A stretch of 64,000 nucleotides of DNA from Wagnerdoeblera intermedia (lineage in GTDB: Bacteria > Pseudomonadota > Alphaproteobacteria > Rhodobacterales > Rhodobacteraceae). The notes under the pieces were generated by a model. It was not told the DNA's origin. It searched no databases and saw nothing but the letters and a program-made list of their open reading frames with translations. Location of the stretch: the NCBI RefSeq assembly GCF_042647465.1, contig NZ_JBHRVN010000004.1. One strand, written 5' to 3'. A program made the position numbers and the translations under genes. The number at the start of each line of letters is the position of its first letter. The stretch's first letter is position 1. Shown one piece after another: positions 8,026 to 15,558 of the stretch.

Positions 8026-8679
8026 ATGATAGAATTTCACGCCGTCTCCAAAAGCTACTGGACCGGCAAAAAGCGCAAAGTGATCCTCGATAAGGCCTCG
8101 TTTCGGGTTGAACCGGGGCGCTCTCTTGGGATTCTGGCGCCCAACGGCACCGGCAAGACCACGCTGATCAATATGATGGCGGGGCTGGAGAAGCCGGATG
8201 AAGGCACCATCACCCGCACCAGCCGGATCAGCTTTCCGCTGGGCTTCATGGGCGGGGTGAACAACAAACACAGCGGCACCGAAAATGCCCGCTATATCGC
8301 GCGGCTTTACGGCCTTGATCCCGATTACGTCGAAGCCTTCTGCCGCTGGCTCTGCGGGATTGAGGAATATTTCGACATGCCCGTCGGCACCTACAGCCAG
8401 GGCATGCGGGCGCGGTTCTCCTTTTCGCTGATGCTGGCGATGGAGTTTGACATCTATCTGATTGATGAGGGGATGCCCTCAACCACCGACGTGGCTTTCA
8501 ACCGCAAAGCGGGCACGATCCTGCGCGAGCGGCTGGTGGGAAAAACCGTGGTCATCGTTTCGCATCAATCTGAAATTCTTGAAAAGTTCTGTCAGGTCGC
8601 CGGGGTTCTGCGCAACGGGCAGCTTTATATGTTCGACAGTCTGGAAGAGGCGAAGCGGCTTTATGACTACACAGAGTGA
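8026..8679 (+). CDS. kpsT: capsule polysaccharide export ABC transporter ATP-binding protein (KpsT type)
   Basis: ATPase subunit (217 aa) of a group 2 capsule exporter that drives polysaccharide across the inner membrane. Walker A APNGTGKT is at residues 38-45, the signature TYSQGMRARFS near 122, Walker B IYLIDEG near 143, and the H-loop VSHQ near 178. The short length and YSQGMRAR signature are characteristic of KpsT/CtrD/BexA. An AGAGGA ribosome site supports ATG 8026. It overlaps kpsE by 17 bases, so the two are translationally coupled. The permease kpsM, usually adjacent, is not in this window. Confidence 0.88.
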   Translation: MIEFHAVSKSYWTGKKRKVILDKASFRVEPGRSLGILAPNGTGKTTLINMMAGLEKPDEGTITRTSRISFPLGFMGGVNNKHSGTENARYIARLYGLDPDYVEAFCRWLCGIEEYFDMPVGTYSQGMRARFSFSLMLAMEFDIYLIDEGMPSTTDVAFNRKAGTILRERLVGKTVVIVSHQSEILEKFCQVAGVLRNGQLYMFDSLEEAKRLYDYTE

Positions 8680-10291
8680 GCTTCCGCGCTTTCGTCTGAC
8701 CCTGCCTGAGCCGCTTGCGGCGCTGCGCACGGCTGCCTCTGCCCCCCGTCCGGCGACAAAGCCTGCCCTGACCGGCGAAGTTCTGAGCGAGGAGGCTTCC
8801 GGCGCGAAGCCCGCGCCTGTGGCCAGGGGCAGCGATGTCTCCGCCCTCAGCCCGCGCCAGCTGCGCATGCTGCGCCGGATCGCGGAAAAACAGGGGCTGA
8901 CCCCGGCCAGTGACGAAGATGCCCTGCGCCAGCTGAAGGCCGCGGGGATCGATCCCTTCGCGCGCAGCAATGCCATCGGGGAGGTGATCGCCACCCCCTC
9001 GCCTGAGACCCCGCCCCCGGTTCCGCCAAAGAAAGACCCCCGCGCGGAGGGGGCCGGAAAGCTGCCTGCGGTCGCCAAAGGGCGCAATCCTGCCAAAGCG
9101 GCCGGGCCGGATCTGCTCCTGCCGCCCGAAGCCCGGGCACAGCAGAACCACGCGGCGGATATTCAGAAAATTCAGCGCGATATCGCACGCAGACGGCGCC
9201 GTCGCATGGCCATGCTCTGGGCAAGGCTCTGGCTGTTCGTCGGGATCCCGACGCTGATCGCCGGGATTTATTACAGCCTTCTGGCAACACCGATGTATGC
9301 CACACGGGCGGAGTTTGTGATCCAGCAGGCCGAAAGTCAGATCGGCAGCGGGCTGGGCGGGCTGTTTTCAGGGACGCAGTTTGCCACCTCGCAGGATTCC
9401 ATCGCGGTGCAGGGCTATCTGCAGTCGCGTGATGCCATGCTGCGCCTCGACGCAGATCTGGATTTCCGCGCGGTCTTTGCCGATCCCAATGTGGATGAGC
9501 TGCAGCGCCTGGACGATCCAAACTCGATCGAAGCCGCCTATAAAATTTACCAGAAATACGTCAAAATCGCCTATGACCCCACCGAGGGGATCATCAAAAT
9601 GGAAGTCTCGGCCCCCGATCCGAAGCTCTCCGCCGCCTGGTCTGAACGGCTGATCCATTACGCCGAAGAGCAGGTGAACCAGCTCTCTGAGCGGCTGCGC
9701 AACGACCAGATGAAAGGCGCAAACGCCAGTTTCGCAGAGGCCGAGAGCCGGCTTCTGGCGGCGCAGACCCGGCTTGTTGAACTGCAGGAGGTCAATAAAG
9801 TCCTCTCCGGTGAGGTGGAAATCACCCTTCTCTCCAGCCAGATCACCGCGCTGGAGACGCAGTTAACCCAGGACCGCCTGGCCCTGGCGCAGATGCTCTC
9901 AAACGCCACACCCAACCGCGCCAGGGTGGAGCCGCTGGAGCGGCGGATCTCGACGCTGGAGGTTCAGATCCGGCAGTTGCGCGACCGGCTGACCCAGGAC
10001 GACACGACCTCCGGCCGCTCCATCGCGCGGATTCAATCTGAGCTGGTTCTGGCGCAGACCGATGTGCAGACCCGCCAGCTTCTGCTGACCCAGGCCGCCC
10101 AACAGCTTGAAACCGCCCGCATCGAGGCCAACCGCCAGCAGCGGTATCTGTCGCTCTCCGTGGCGCCGGTGGCCCCCGATGTCGCCAGCTATCCGCGTGC
10201 CTTTGAAAATACCGCCGTGGCCATGCTGATTTTTGCGGGGCTTTACCTGATGATCTCGCTCACCGCCTCAATCCTGCGCGAGCAGGTGTGA
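8663..10291 (+). CDS. kpsE: capsule polysaccharide export inner-membrane protein (KpsE type)
   Basis: Polysaccharide co-polymerase/adaptor (542 aa) that bridges the capsule exporter to the outer-membrane channel. Residues 1-180 form a long cytoplasmic extension: a helical module (LSPRQLRMLRRIAEKQGL, about 62-79) within proline/alanine-rich linkers and a basic RRRRRR patch. A transmembrane helix follows at about 184-206, then a periplasmic region with a long coiled coil (about 330-490) and a C-terminal helix near 516-536. The start at 8663 lies inside kpsT; a GAGG is 13 bases upstream. The N-terminal extension is common in this family within Rhodobacteraceae, to my knowledge. Confidence 0.85.
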   Translation: MTTQSELPRFRLTLPEPLAALRTAASAPRPATKPALTGEVLSEEASGAKPAPVARGSDVSALSPRQLRMLRRIAEKQGLTPASDEDALRQLKAAGIDPFARSNAIGEVIATPSPETPPPVPPKKDPRAEGAGKLPAVAKGRNPAKAAGPDLLLPPEARAQQNHAADIQKIQRDIARRRRRRMAMLWARLWLFVGIPTLIAGIYYSLLATPMYATRAEFVIQQAESQIGSGLGGLFSGTQFATSQDSIAVQGYLQSRDAMLRLDADLDFRAVFADPNVDELQRLDDPNSIEAAYKIYQKYVKIAYDPTEGIIKMEVSAPDPKLSAAWSERLIHYAEEQVNQLSERLRNDQMKGANASFAEAESRLLAAQTRLVELQEVNKVLSGEVEITLLSSQITALETQLTQDRLALAQMLSNATPNRARVEPLERRISTLEVQIRQLRDRLTQDDTTSGRSIARIQSELVLAQTDVQTRQLLLTQAAQQLETARIEANRQQRYLSLSVAPVAPDVASYPRAFENTAVAMLIFAGLYLMISLTASILREQV

Positions 10292-10321
10292 GCCGCCGTC
10301 AGGGGCTCAAACGGCGCTCAC
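10288..10321 (+). other. hairpin at the kpsE stop codon
   Basis: GTGAGC-C-GCCGT pairs with ACGGC-GCTCAC around an 11-base loop; the stem contains the kpsE TGA. There is no U-run, so it may protect the mRNA 3' end rather than terminate by itself. Confidence 0.4.
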
Positions 10322-10377
10322 GGGCAAAGATCGCCTGAAAATCCGGCGAGCCGTGCGGGAAAAGCAGATTGTGCAGG

Positions 10378-10408
10378 AAAAAACCCCCGCGGCGCGGGGC
10401 CCGGGGGT
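10378..10408 (-). terminator. terminator of gapR
   Basis: On the minus strand ACCCCCG ... CGGGGGT with additional GC pairing inside, followed by a run of T. It begins 11 bases after the DUF2312 stop codon and faces the end of kpsE, so it may also slow plus-strand transcription. Confidence 0.8.
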
Positions 10409-10418
10409 CTTGCTGTGC

Positions 10419-10673
10419 TCAGTTCATCCCGAGTGCAGCTTTATACATTTCGAGGATCGCCTCTTCTTCGGCGATGTCATCGGGTTTGCGCTTCCGCAGG
10501 GTGATCAGCTTTTTCATCACCTTGGTGTCATAGCCGCGGCCCTTGGCCTCAGCGAGCAGTTCTTTCTGCTGCTCGGTCACGTCTTTCTTTTCCGCCTCGA
10601 GCTGCTCAAAACGCTCAATGAACTGACGCAGTTCATCTGCCGTCACGGCATAGGCATCATTCGGGTTGGTCAT
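10419..10673 (-). CDS. gapR: GapR family DNA-binding protein (DUF2312)
   Basis: Small nucleoid-associated protein (84 aa). The family member GapR of Caulobacter binds overtwisted AT-rich DNA ahead of replication and transcription and supports topoisomerases. Here the N-terminal helical half (TADELRQFIERFEQLEAEKKDV) and the GRGYDTKVMKKLITLRKRKPDD core match the family closely, including the lysine-rich segment that contacts DNA. Its gene is monocistronic, with its own terminator. Role in this organism is inferred from the family. Confidence 0.88.
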   Translation of the reverse strand: MTNPNDAYAVTADELRQFIERFEQLEAEKKDVTEQQKELLAEAKGRGYDTKVMKKLITLRKRKPDDIAEEEAILEMYKAALGMN

Positions 10674-10796
10674 TTGCGCCTCATTTCGCGGGGGTCCCTG
10701 CCTTCCTAAACGCCGCCGCCCCCCGGTTCAAGAAGACTTGCCAGCACAGGGGTGCTGGCCTTAGGTGCGCGGGAAAACTGCAAAAGGGAAACCGCG

Positions 10797-11012
10797 ATGG
10801 AATGGCTGATCTGGACCGGGGCGGCGATGACGGTGGCCGGGCTTATCGGAATTTTCTGGTGCATCCGCCGTGTCATCGGCGCGAAACGCGCAGGCCTGCC
10901 GCAGCACGAGCTGAATGCGGTTGTGCAACGCGTTGTGGCGGTCAACCTCGCCGCCTTTGCGGTCTCGGCGCTGGGACTTGGTGCGGTGGTTGCCGGGCTT
11001 GTGCTGAAATAA
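10797..11012 (+). CDS. small two-helix membrane protein, unknown function
   Basis: A 71-residue protein with two predicted membrane helices (WLIWTGAAMTVAGLIGIFW near residues 3-21 and VNLAAFAVSALGLGAVVAGLV near the C-terminus) joined by a short basic loop CIRRVIGAKRAGL. The ATG at 10797 has AAGGGA 7 bases upstream and is preferred over a GTG further up. An 8-bp hairpin (10740-10759) lies in its upstream region. I do not recognise a named family. It precedes the sulfurtransferase-like gene by 88 bases. Confidence 0.6.
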   Translation: MEWLIWTGAAMTVAGLIGIFWCIRRVIGAKRAGLPQHELNAVVQRVVAVNLAAFAVSALGLGAVVAGLVLK

Positions 11013-11100
11013 GGCTGCGGGCCGCTTTTTGCTGCCCGCGCGGCGAATTATGCTAAACCGGTTCGGCCGGATGATGCCGGGCCCAGGGAAAGAGACAGTG

Positions 11101-11529
11101 ATGACTATCCGCGAAATCACCGAAAACTACAGTGTCAGCCCGCAGATTGCGCTTGAGGATCTGCCGCAGATCGCCGAGGCCGATTACAGCCTGATCATCG
11201 ACAACCGCCCCGATGGCGAAATCCCCGCCGAGATCGGGACTGATGCCATGCGCGCAGCCGCCGAAGCCGCGGGCCTTGCCTTCATCGCAAATCCGGTGAT
11301 CGGCGGCGCAATCACCATGGAGAATGTCACGGCCCAGGGTGAGGCAATCGCCGGCGCCTCCGGCCGCGTGCTGGCCTATTGCGCTTCGGGCAACCGCTCC
11401 TCGATCGTCTGGGCTCTGAGCCAGGCGGGCAACCGCCCCACCGATGAGCTGGTCGCACTGCCCGCGCGGCATGGCTACAACATGGAAATCTGGCGCGATC
11501 AGATTGAGGCGCTGGCCTCCGGCAAATAA
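11101..11529 (+). CDS. TIGR01244 family sulfurtransferase / beta-lactamase-hydrolase-like phosphatase fold protein
   Basis: A 142-residue protein of the family often named after the Blh/BigR-region proteins, with a dual-specificity-phosphatase or rhodanese-like fold. The loop CASGNRSS places a Cys at residue 94 and Arg at 99, the expected active-site pair. VSPQIALEDLPQIAEADYSLIIDNRPDGE at the N-terminus is characteristic. In related bacteria such proteins act in sulfide or persulfide metabolism. An alternative frame start lies 24 codons upstream, but the GGAAAGAG ribosome site supports 11101. Its last 31 bases overlap a convergent gene. Confidence 0.8.
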   Translation: MTIREITENYSVSPQIALEDLPQIAEADYSLIIDNRPDGEIPAEIGTDAMRAAAEAAGLAFIANPVIGGAITMENVTAQGEAIAGASGRVLAYCASGNRSSIVWALSQAGNRPTDELVALPARHGYNMEIWRDQIEALASGK

Positions 11530-11996
11530 GCCGCGCTGAGCGCCGCACTCCGGGCGATTCGATCGCGGATGGCCCGGATCTGCAGCTCTGCTGCCGAGGG
11601 CGCATCGTCCCGACTGCGCAATTCCTCAAGATCGCCGGCGATGCGCAGGATCAGGGTCAGCGGATCCTCTTCCGCCTGCGAGCCTTCCGTGTCGGCCAGG
11701 GCCCCGGAAGACTCCGTAGCTGTCGCCTCAGCAGATGGGTCCTGCGAAGACCCTTCCTCAGAAAGCCCGGCAGGGGTCTGATCCTCCGCTTCCGGCGATG
11801 AGGGCAGCGGGTCGTCGATCGGCGTGACACGCCGCGTGGGCCAGCCCGGTCGCAGCAGCACGCCCCCCGCCTGCAAAACCGCGATGCGATGTTGAATATC
11901 CTCCGCCTGACGCGAGATCGCCGTCAGCTCTGTCAGCAGAGGATCCAGGTCTTTCGCGCGCAGGGGGCGCGGGGCGGCGAAATGCGAATGTGCCAT
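11499..11996 (-). CDS. hypothetical protein, acidic, overlapping convergently with the sulfurtransferase gene
   Basis: A 165-residue open frame not recognised as a family. The N-terminal part (LDPLLTELTAISRQAEDIQHRIAVLQ) and C-terminal part (DPLTLILRIAGDLEELRSRD, IRAIRDRIARSA) look alpha-helical; the middle is low-complexity Ser/Glu/Ala/Pro. No signal peptide or membrane segment is visible. It overlaps the 3' end of the preceding plus-strand gene tail-to-tail by 31 bases. It is supported by length and by the absence of a better gene in the region, so moderately secure. Confidence 0.5.
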   Translation of the reverse strand: MAHSHFAAPRPLRAKDLDPLLTELTAISRQAEDIQHRIAVLQAGGVLLRPGWPTRRVTPIDDPLPSSPEAEDQTPAGLSEEGSSQDPSAEATATESSGALADTEGSQAEEDPLTLILRIAGDLEELRSRDDAPSAAELQIRAIRDRIARSAALSAAYLPEASASI

Positions 11997-12095
11997 ATCT
12001 CAGCTCCGGCTGTCGAATGACCCACCATCGCATAACCTGGTTAACAAACACCTTCCGGGAACAGCGCCCGGGAACAACACAGTGCCGGAAATGTC

Positions 12096-12125
12096 AAAAG
12101 CCCCCCGGAGAACCGGAGGGCTTTT
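12096..12125 (-). terminator. terminator of tRNA-Asp
   Basis: AAAAGCCCCCCGG, short loop, CCGGAGGGCTTTT; it lies 6 bases beyond the tRNA 3' end on the minus strand, with T-run on that strand. Confidence 0.85.
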
Positions 12126-12131
12126 GAAGCG

Positions 12132-12208
12132 TGGCGCGGTTGACGGGGCTCGAACCCGCGACCCCCGGCGTGACAGGCCGGTACTCTAACCAACTGAGCT
12201 ACAACCGC
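12132..12208 (-). tRNA. tRNA-Asp (GTC)
   Basis: A complete cloverleaf of 77 bases including an encoded CCA. The acceptor GCGGTTG pairs with CAACCGC, the D-arm has GCTCAGTTGGTTAGAG, the anticodon loop reads CTGTCAC with anticodon GTC, and the T-arm has GGGTTCGAGCCCC. It resembles E. coli tRNA-Asp throughout the anticodon and T arms. No integrase or other sign of an integration event is seen beside it. Confidence 0.97.
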
Positions 12209-12334
12209 GCTGTGAGGGGGTGTTTACGGAATGTCGGCGGGGGCGTCAACCGCCCGAAAGCAAAAATCATCCGGCCCGAGACAAATAGTTCAGACCCCGG
12301 TCACGCCCGGCTTTTCGTCAAGGGTTTCTTTGGC

Positions 12335-13087
12335 TTAGACGCCAGGCTGCGGCCACAGCTTGCGGCGTGAAATGCCGCCCGCTGAGGAGGCAAGTCGCAT
12401 CAGCCTGCGCCGATCCCCCTCCATGGCCGCCTCAATCATCCCGCCCAGAAGCCCGCGACTGCGAAGGCCCTGGGCGAGATCTGAATGAGAGCCCCCCGGA
12501 AAAAGCAGATGATCGACGCCCGCCCGCACCGGGAAGGCCCGGGCCTGAGCCAGGTCATCCTGCAGCCCGTGCATCAAAGTGACGTAGACCCCGGGCGGGG
12601 GCGGCCAGATGCCCCGCACTCCGGCTCCCGCGCGCAGACGGCTTTGCCACAAAGGCCAGCGCGTCTCCTCAGGGTGGTCCGGACCCAGCGCCCATTGCGG
12701 ACCAAAGGCCAGCACCGCGGTCAGTGGCAGAATCGCTGCCGCCTGGAGCGCAAGGCAGGCCCCCATGGAGGAGCCGGCGGCCAGGAGACGGCCACGCGGG
12801 TTCAGCGCTGCCACCTCGCGGCACAGCAGGGGCGCAAACTCCGGGTCCTGCCCCCAGCTTCGGCCGCGATCCGCGATTGAGAGCACCCGCCGCTGCCCGC
12901 CCTGCGAGCCGGAGGTGATAAACTCAGGAGAGGGCATCTGATCGGGGTCATGCCCGACCGAGGAAAAGGCCAGCACAAGATCCGGCCCGCTGCCCTCTGA
13001 CAGGCTGAACCGCCAGTTCCCGCTGTCAGATTGTGTAAGCGCCTGTCGCATGGCCCCGATCCCTGCTCCGGGCCTCAGTGACATCAT
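12335..13087 (-). CDS. alpha/beta-hydrolase-like protein, unknown substrate
   Basis: A 250-residue protein with the nucleophile-elbow motif GSSMGACLALQAA (Ser at residue 107), a later HGLQDD segment and a GGSHSD segment that could supply the Asp and His of a triad. The order and spacing fit an alpha/beta-hydrolase fold. No signal peptide. The first ATGs lack a ribosome site; an in-frame ATG 12 codons downstream (13051) has AGGGA upstream and may be the true start. Substrate cannot be inferred; the neighbours (tRNA-Asp, zinT) give no functional link. Confidence 0.6.
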   Translation of the reverse strand: MMSLRPGAGIGAMRQALTQSDSGNWRFSLSEGSGPDLVLAFSSVGHDPDQMPSPEFITSGSQGGQRRVLSIADRGRSWGQDPEFAPLLCREVAALNPRGRLLAAGSSMGACLALQAAAILPLTAVLAFGPQWALGPDHPEETRWPLWQSRLRAGAGVRGIWPPPPGVYVTLMHGLQDDLAQARAFPVRAGVDHLLFPGGSHSDLAQGLRSRGLLGGMIEAAMEGDRRRLMRLASSAGGISRRKLWPQPGV

Positions 13088-13133
13088 TGCGGTGGTTTTG
13101 CCAAGGGGGCCGAAAGCCGGCCCCCTTGGATGC

Positions 13134-13832
13134 TCAATGCGCCATCATCTCTGCCGCAACCTCTGCCCCGCTCAGCCTGGCCGGGTAATAGGTCGGCCAA
13201 TGGGTCACTTCCTGCAAAAGCGCGGCACGATCCCCCCCCCAGTAAAGGTGGAAATGGTCCGAGACCGAGGGCGCGATGCGGTGATCGCTGAATTGCACGA
13301 AGGCCGGAGCCTCATCATCGCCGCCGGTCTTTTTAAAGATAAAGCGGACGCCGCGATTTCCCTTCGCATAGGTCAGGATTTCTTCGCCGTCGCTGACGTA
13401 GTGTCCCGCAAACCCGCTGCCATCCGCACGGAGGAAGTCAAAGCCCCCTTCAGCCGTAATGGTGATCGCCGCAATGTCGGTCCGATAACCGGTCTCATAA
13501 TAGGCGGTCCAGTCCGCTGCGGTGCGGCTGCCCGATTTCGCCTTATGCGCCATAACCGGTGCGAGGGTGCCATCCTCAAGCAGCGGCCAGACCGACTGCC
13601 ACTCCCCTGCCCAGTCAGACAGGGGACGCGGGGCAACCTGAGCATCTTCAAAATAGCCGCGTGCAATCTTTTCCGCCACCTCATCATGGGCGTGATCGTG
13701 GGCGTGGTTGTGGGAGTGGTCATGAGCATGGCTGTGGCCATGACTATGGGGCGCCTTCTGCGCCTGAAGCGGCGCCGCAACGGTCAGGGCAGCAGAAAGG
13801 CAAAGAGTTGAGAGGAGGAAGGGACGATACAT
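13134..13832 (-). CDS. zinT: ZinT/YodA family periplasmic zinc-binding protein
   Basis: Zinc-scavenging periplasmic protein (232 aa) that feeds ZnuA under zinc limitation. It has a signal peptide (MYRPFLLSTLCLSAALTVAA) followed by a histidine-rich stretch (about residues 29-50, alternating His with Ser/Ala/Asp), then the ZinT domain: ARGYFEDAQVAPRPLSDWAGEWQSV, and the metal His of SDHFHLYWG. The His-rich insert resembles metal-loading loops of ZnuA-type proteins. Start at 13832 is preferred over a frame extension because it gives the signal peptide. A perfect Zur-type palindrome lies 30 bases upstream, pointing to zinc-responsive repression. Confidence 0.92.
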   Translation of the reverse strand: MYRPFLLSTLCLSAALTVAAPLQAQKAPHSHGHSHAHDHSHNHAHDHAHDEVAEKIARGYFEDAQVAPRPLSDWAGEWQSVWPLLEDGTLAPVMAHKAKSGSRTAADWTAYYETGYRTDIAAITITAEGGFDFLRADGSGFAGHYVSDGEEILTYAKGNRGVRFIFKKTGGDDEAPAFVQFSDHRIAPSVSDHFHLYWGGDRAALLQEVTHWPTYYPARLSGAEVAAEMMAH

Positions 13833-13861
13833 GATGGCTCCGGTCTCAGATTGATTCGTTA

Positions 13862-13876
13862 TGTTATACCATAACA
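13862..13876. promoter_or_regulatory. Zur box upstream of zinT
   Basis: TGTTATACCATAACA is a perfect inverted repeat (TGTTAT-N3-ATAACA), the same arm sequence and spacing as the proteobacterial Zur operator. It lies 30 bases before the zinT ATG, where bound repressor would block transcription start. Assignment as a Zur site is by motif and gene context. Confidence 0.8.
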
Positions 13877-14049
13877 AAGCCCGGGTAACTCAGATGCCCG
13901 ATCAAAAGCAAGCCTCATCGTGACGGGGCGCGAATGTCCCGGCGGCAGCAAGGGGGGAAATATACGGATACGGGGGCGCGACAGCGGTGCCTGCGTGAAA
14001 GTGGCAAAAGCCATGCCAACAGGTGACGGAGTGGATCGCGCAGGCCAGA

Positions 14050-14084
14050 AACGAAAAAAGCCCCCTCGCGGGGGCTTCTTCGTT
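14050..14084 (-). terminator. terminator of tRNA-Asn
   Basis: AACGAA, AAAA, GCCCCC, loop TCGC, GGGGGC, then pairing TTCGTT; on the minus strand the GC stem is followed by a T6 run. It lies 26 bases after the tRNA 3' end. The rest of 13877-14049 shows no gene. Confidence 0.85.
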
Positions 14085-14110
14085 AAACTACTGATCTCTC
14101 AGAGATTTTA

Positions 14111-14185
14111 TGGCTCCGGCGGTAGGGATCGAACCTACGACCAATTGATTAACAGTCAACTGCTCTACCGCTGAGCTACGCCGGA
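14111..14185 (-). tRNA. tRNA-Asn (GTT)
   Basis: Complete cloverleaf of 75 bases with encoded CCA. The acceptor TCCGGCG pairs with CGCCGGA, the D-arm is GCTCAGCGGTAGAGC, the anticodon loop is CTGTTAA with anticodon GTT, and the T-arm contains GTTCGATCC. The identification is secure. Confidence 0.97.
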
Positions 14186-14465
14186 ACATGTGGGGTGGTA
14201 TAGCTATGGTGTTCGGTGGCGTCCAGAGCAAAAAAGCAGATTTTATGAAGTTTTTTCCGCGCCTTGCGATTTTTCTTCTCCGGGACGGGCCGAAGTCGCG
14301 CGCGGGCCTTATTTTACACGCCATGGCAGGCTCAGAGTGGTTACTGCGGCCCCGCAGTCCCCCCCGGCAGCCCCCGCGCTTCTCCCGCCGGAAAAGAGCG
14401 CGGACAGCGCCTTTACCCCCCTGCCCCTTCTCTGTAACCCTGAGAGCAGAGAGACCGGATGGACA

Positions 14466-15527
14466 ATGACCGAGCACAAAGCTGACCCGGGCGCTGCGGT
14501 GCTGAGCCCCGCCCCTGCCGAAGCGAAGCGCCGTTCGCGCCAGAGCGGGCGTGTGACGCTCGCCGCAGTGGCGCGTCGCGCGGGCGTCTCTCTCATGTCG
14601 GCCTCCAATGCCTTCCGCTGCCCCGAGAAGCTGCGCAGTGACACCCTTGCGCGGGTGCAGACCGCAGCGCGGGAGCTGGGCTATATTCCCGATGTGCTGG
14701 CCGGCACGCTCGCCAGCGGGCAAAGCCCGGTCGTGGGCGTTCTGCTGCCGACGATGCGGAATTCGTCTTTTGAGCGCTATCTCAGCGGGCTGCGCCGGGC
14801 CGCGCGGGAGACGGGGCGGCGGATCATCCTGAGTTTTGCTGACAGCCCTGAGAGCGAGGCGGAGGCCGTTGAGACTTTCATCGGACTGCGGGTCGGCGGT
14901 GTGGTGCTGATCGGCGGCGATCACTCTCCCGGCACGCTTCAACTGCTGCGCCAGACCGCCACGCCTTTCATCGAGACCTGGCTCCTTCCGGCGGATGCGG
15001 GCAAAGGCGTGGGCTATGACGCGGCAGCGGCCATGACGGCCATGACCGGACTGCATCTTCAGGCCGGGCGGCGGGTGCTGGCGCTGATCGATCACGATGG
15101 CGCGCTTGCCGCCCGCTACCGTCTGCGCCGCCCGGCCTTTGAGGCAGCGGTGGCCGCAGTCCCCGGCGCCCGAGGGATCATCCATCCGGTCGGAGCCACA
15201 GACAGCTTCAGCGAAGGGGCCGCCGCCATGGCGGCGATTTTGGCGCAGGCGCCGCAGGTCCGGGCCGTGATCTGCCCCACCGATATCATCGCCGCAGGCG
15301 CGCTTTTTGAATGCCAGCGCCGCGGGCTGCGGGTGCCGCAGGATATTGCCATATCCGGTTGGGGTAATTACGAAATCTCCGGGCAGACGCTGCCTGCTCT
15401 GACCACGGTTGCGCTGGATGCTGAGGCCATTGGCCATGCCGCGCTGCTGCGCCTGATGCCCGGCAGCGGCGAGACCTGCCCGGCCCAGGACACCGGTTTT
15501 CAGATCCTGCGCCGCGACAGCGCCTGA
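14466..15527 (+). CDS. LacI family transcriptional regulator
   Basis: A 353-residue repressor-type protein. The helix-turn-helix lies near residues 25-50 (VTLAAVARRAGVSLMSASNAF, with the LacI hinge region LGYIPDVLAGTLASG after it), and a periplasmic-binding-protein-like effector domain fills the rest (VVGVLLPTMRNSSFERYLSGL onwards). The frame is open 92 codons upstream but ATG 14466 gives the normal extra N-terminus. It is 31 bases upstream of the M81 peptidase gene and probably controls it, perhaps the whole catabolic island. LacI proteins usually sense sugars or nucleosides; here a peptide-like effector is conceivable. Confidence 0.88.
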   Translation: MTEHKADPGAAVLSPAPAEAKRRSRQSGRVTLAAVARRAGVSLMSASNAFRCPEKLRSDTLARVQTAARELGYIPDVLAGTLASGQSPVVGVLLPTMRNSSFERYLSGLRRAARETGRRIILSFADSPESEAEAVETFIGLRVGGVVLIGGDHSPGTLQLLRQTATPFIETWLLPADAGKGVGYDAAAAMTAMTGLHLQAGRRVLALIDHDGALAARYRLRRPAFEAAVAAVPGARGIIHPVGATDSFSEGAAAMAAILAQAPQVRAVICPTDIIAAGALFECQRRGLRVPQDIAISGWGNYEISGQTLPALTTVALDAEAIGHAALLRLMPGSGETCPAQDTGFQILRRDSA

Positions 15528-15558
15528 CGCCTCTCTCTTTCACTGACAGGACCTCCCC

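Noticed and set aside
12096..14185. Integration sites at the tRNA-Asp or tRNA-Asn genes
   Set aside because: No integrase, direct repeat of a tRNA end, or composition change was found beside either tRNA.
14088..15437. A 449-codon open frame on the minus strand over tRNA-Asn and the LacI gene
   Set aside because: It runs through a tRNA and opposite a clear LacI regulator, so it is not coding.
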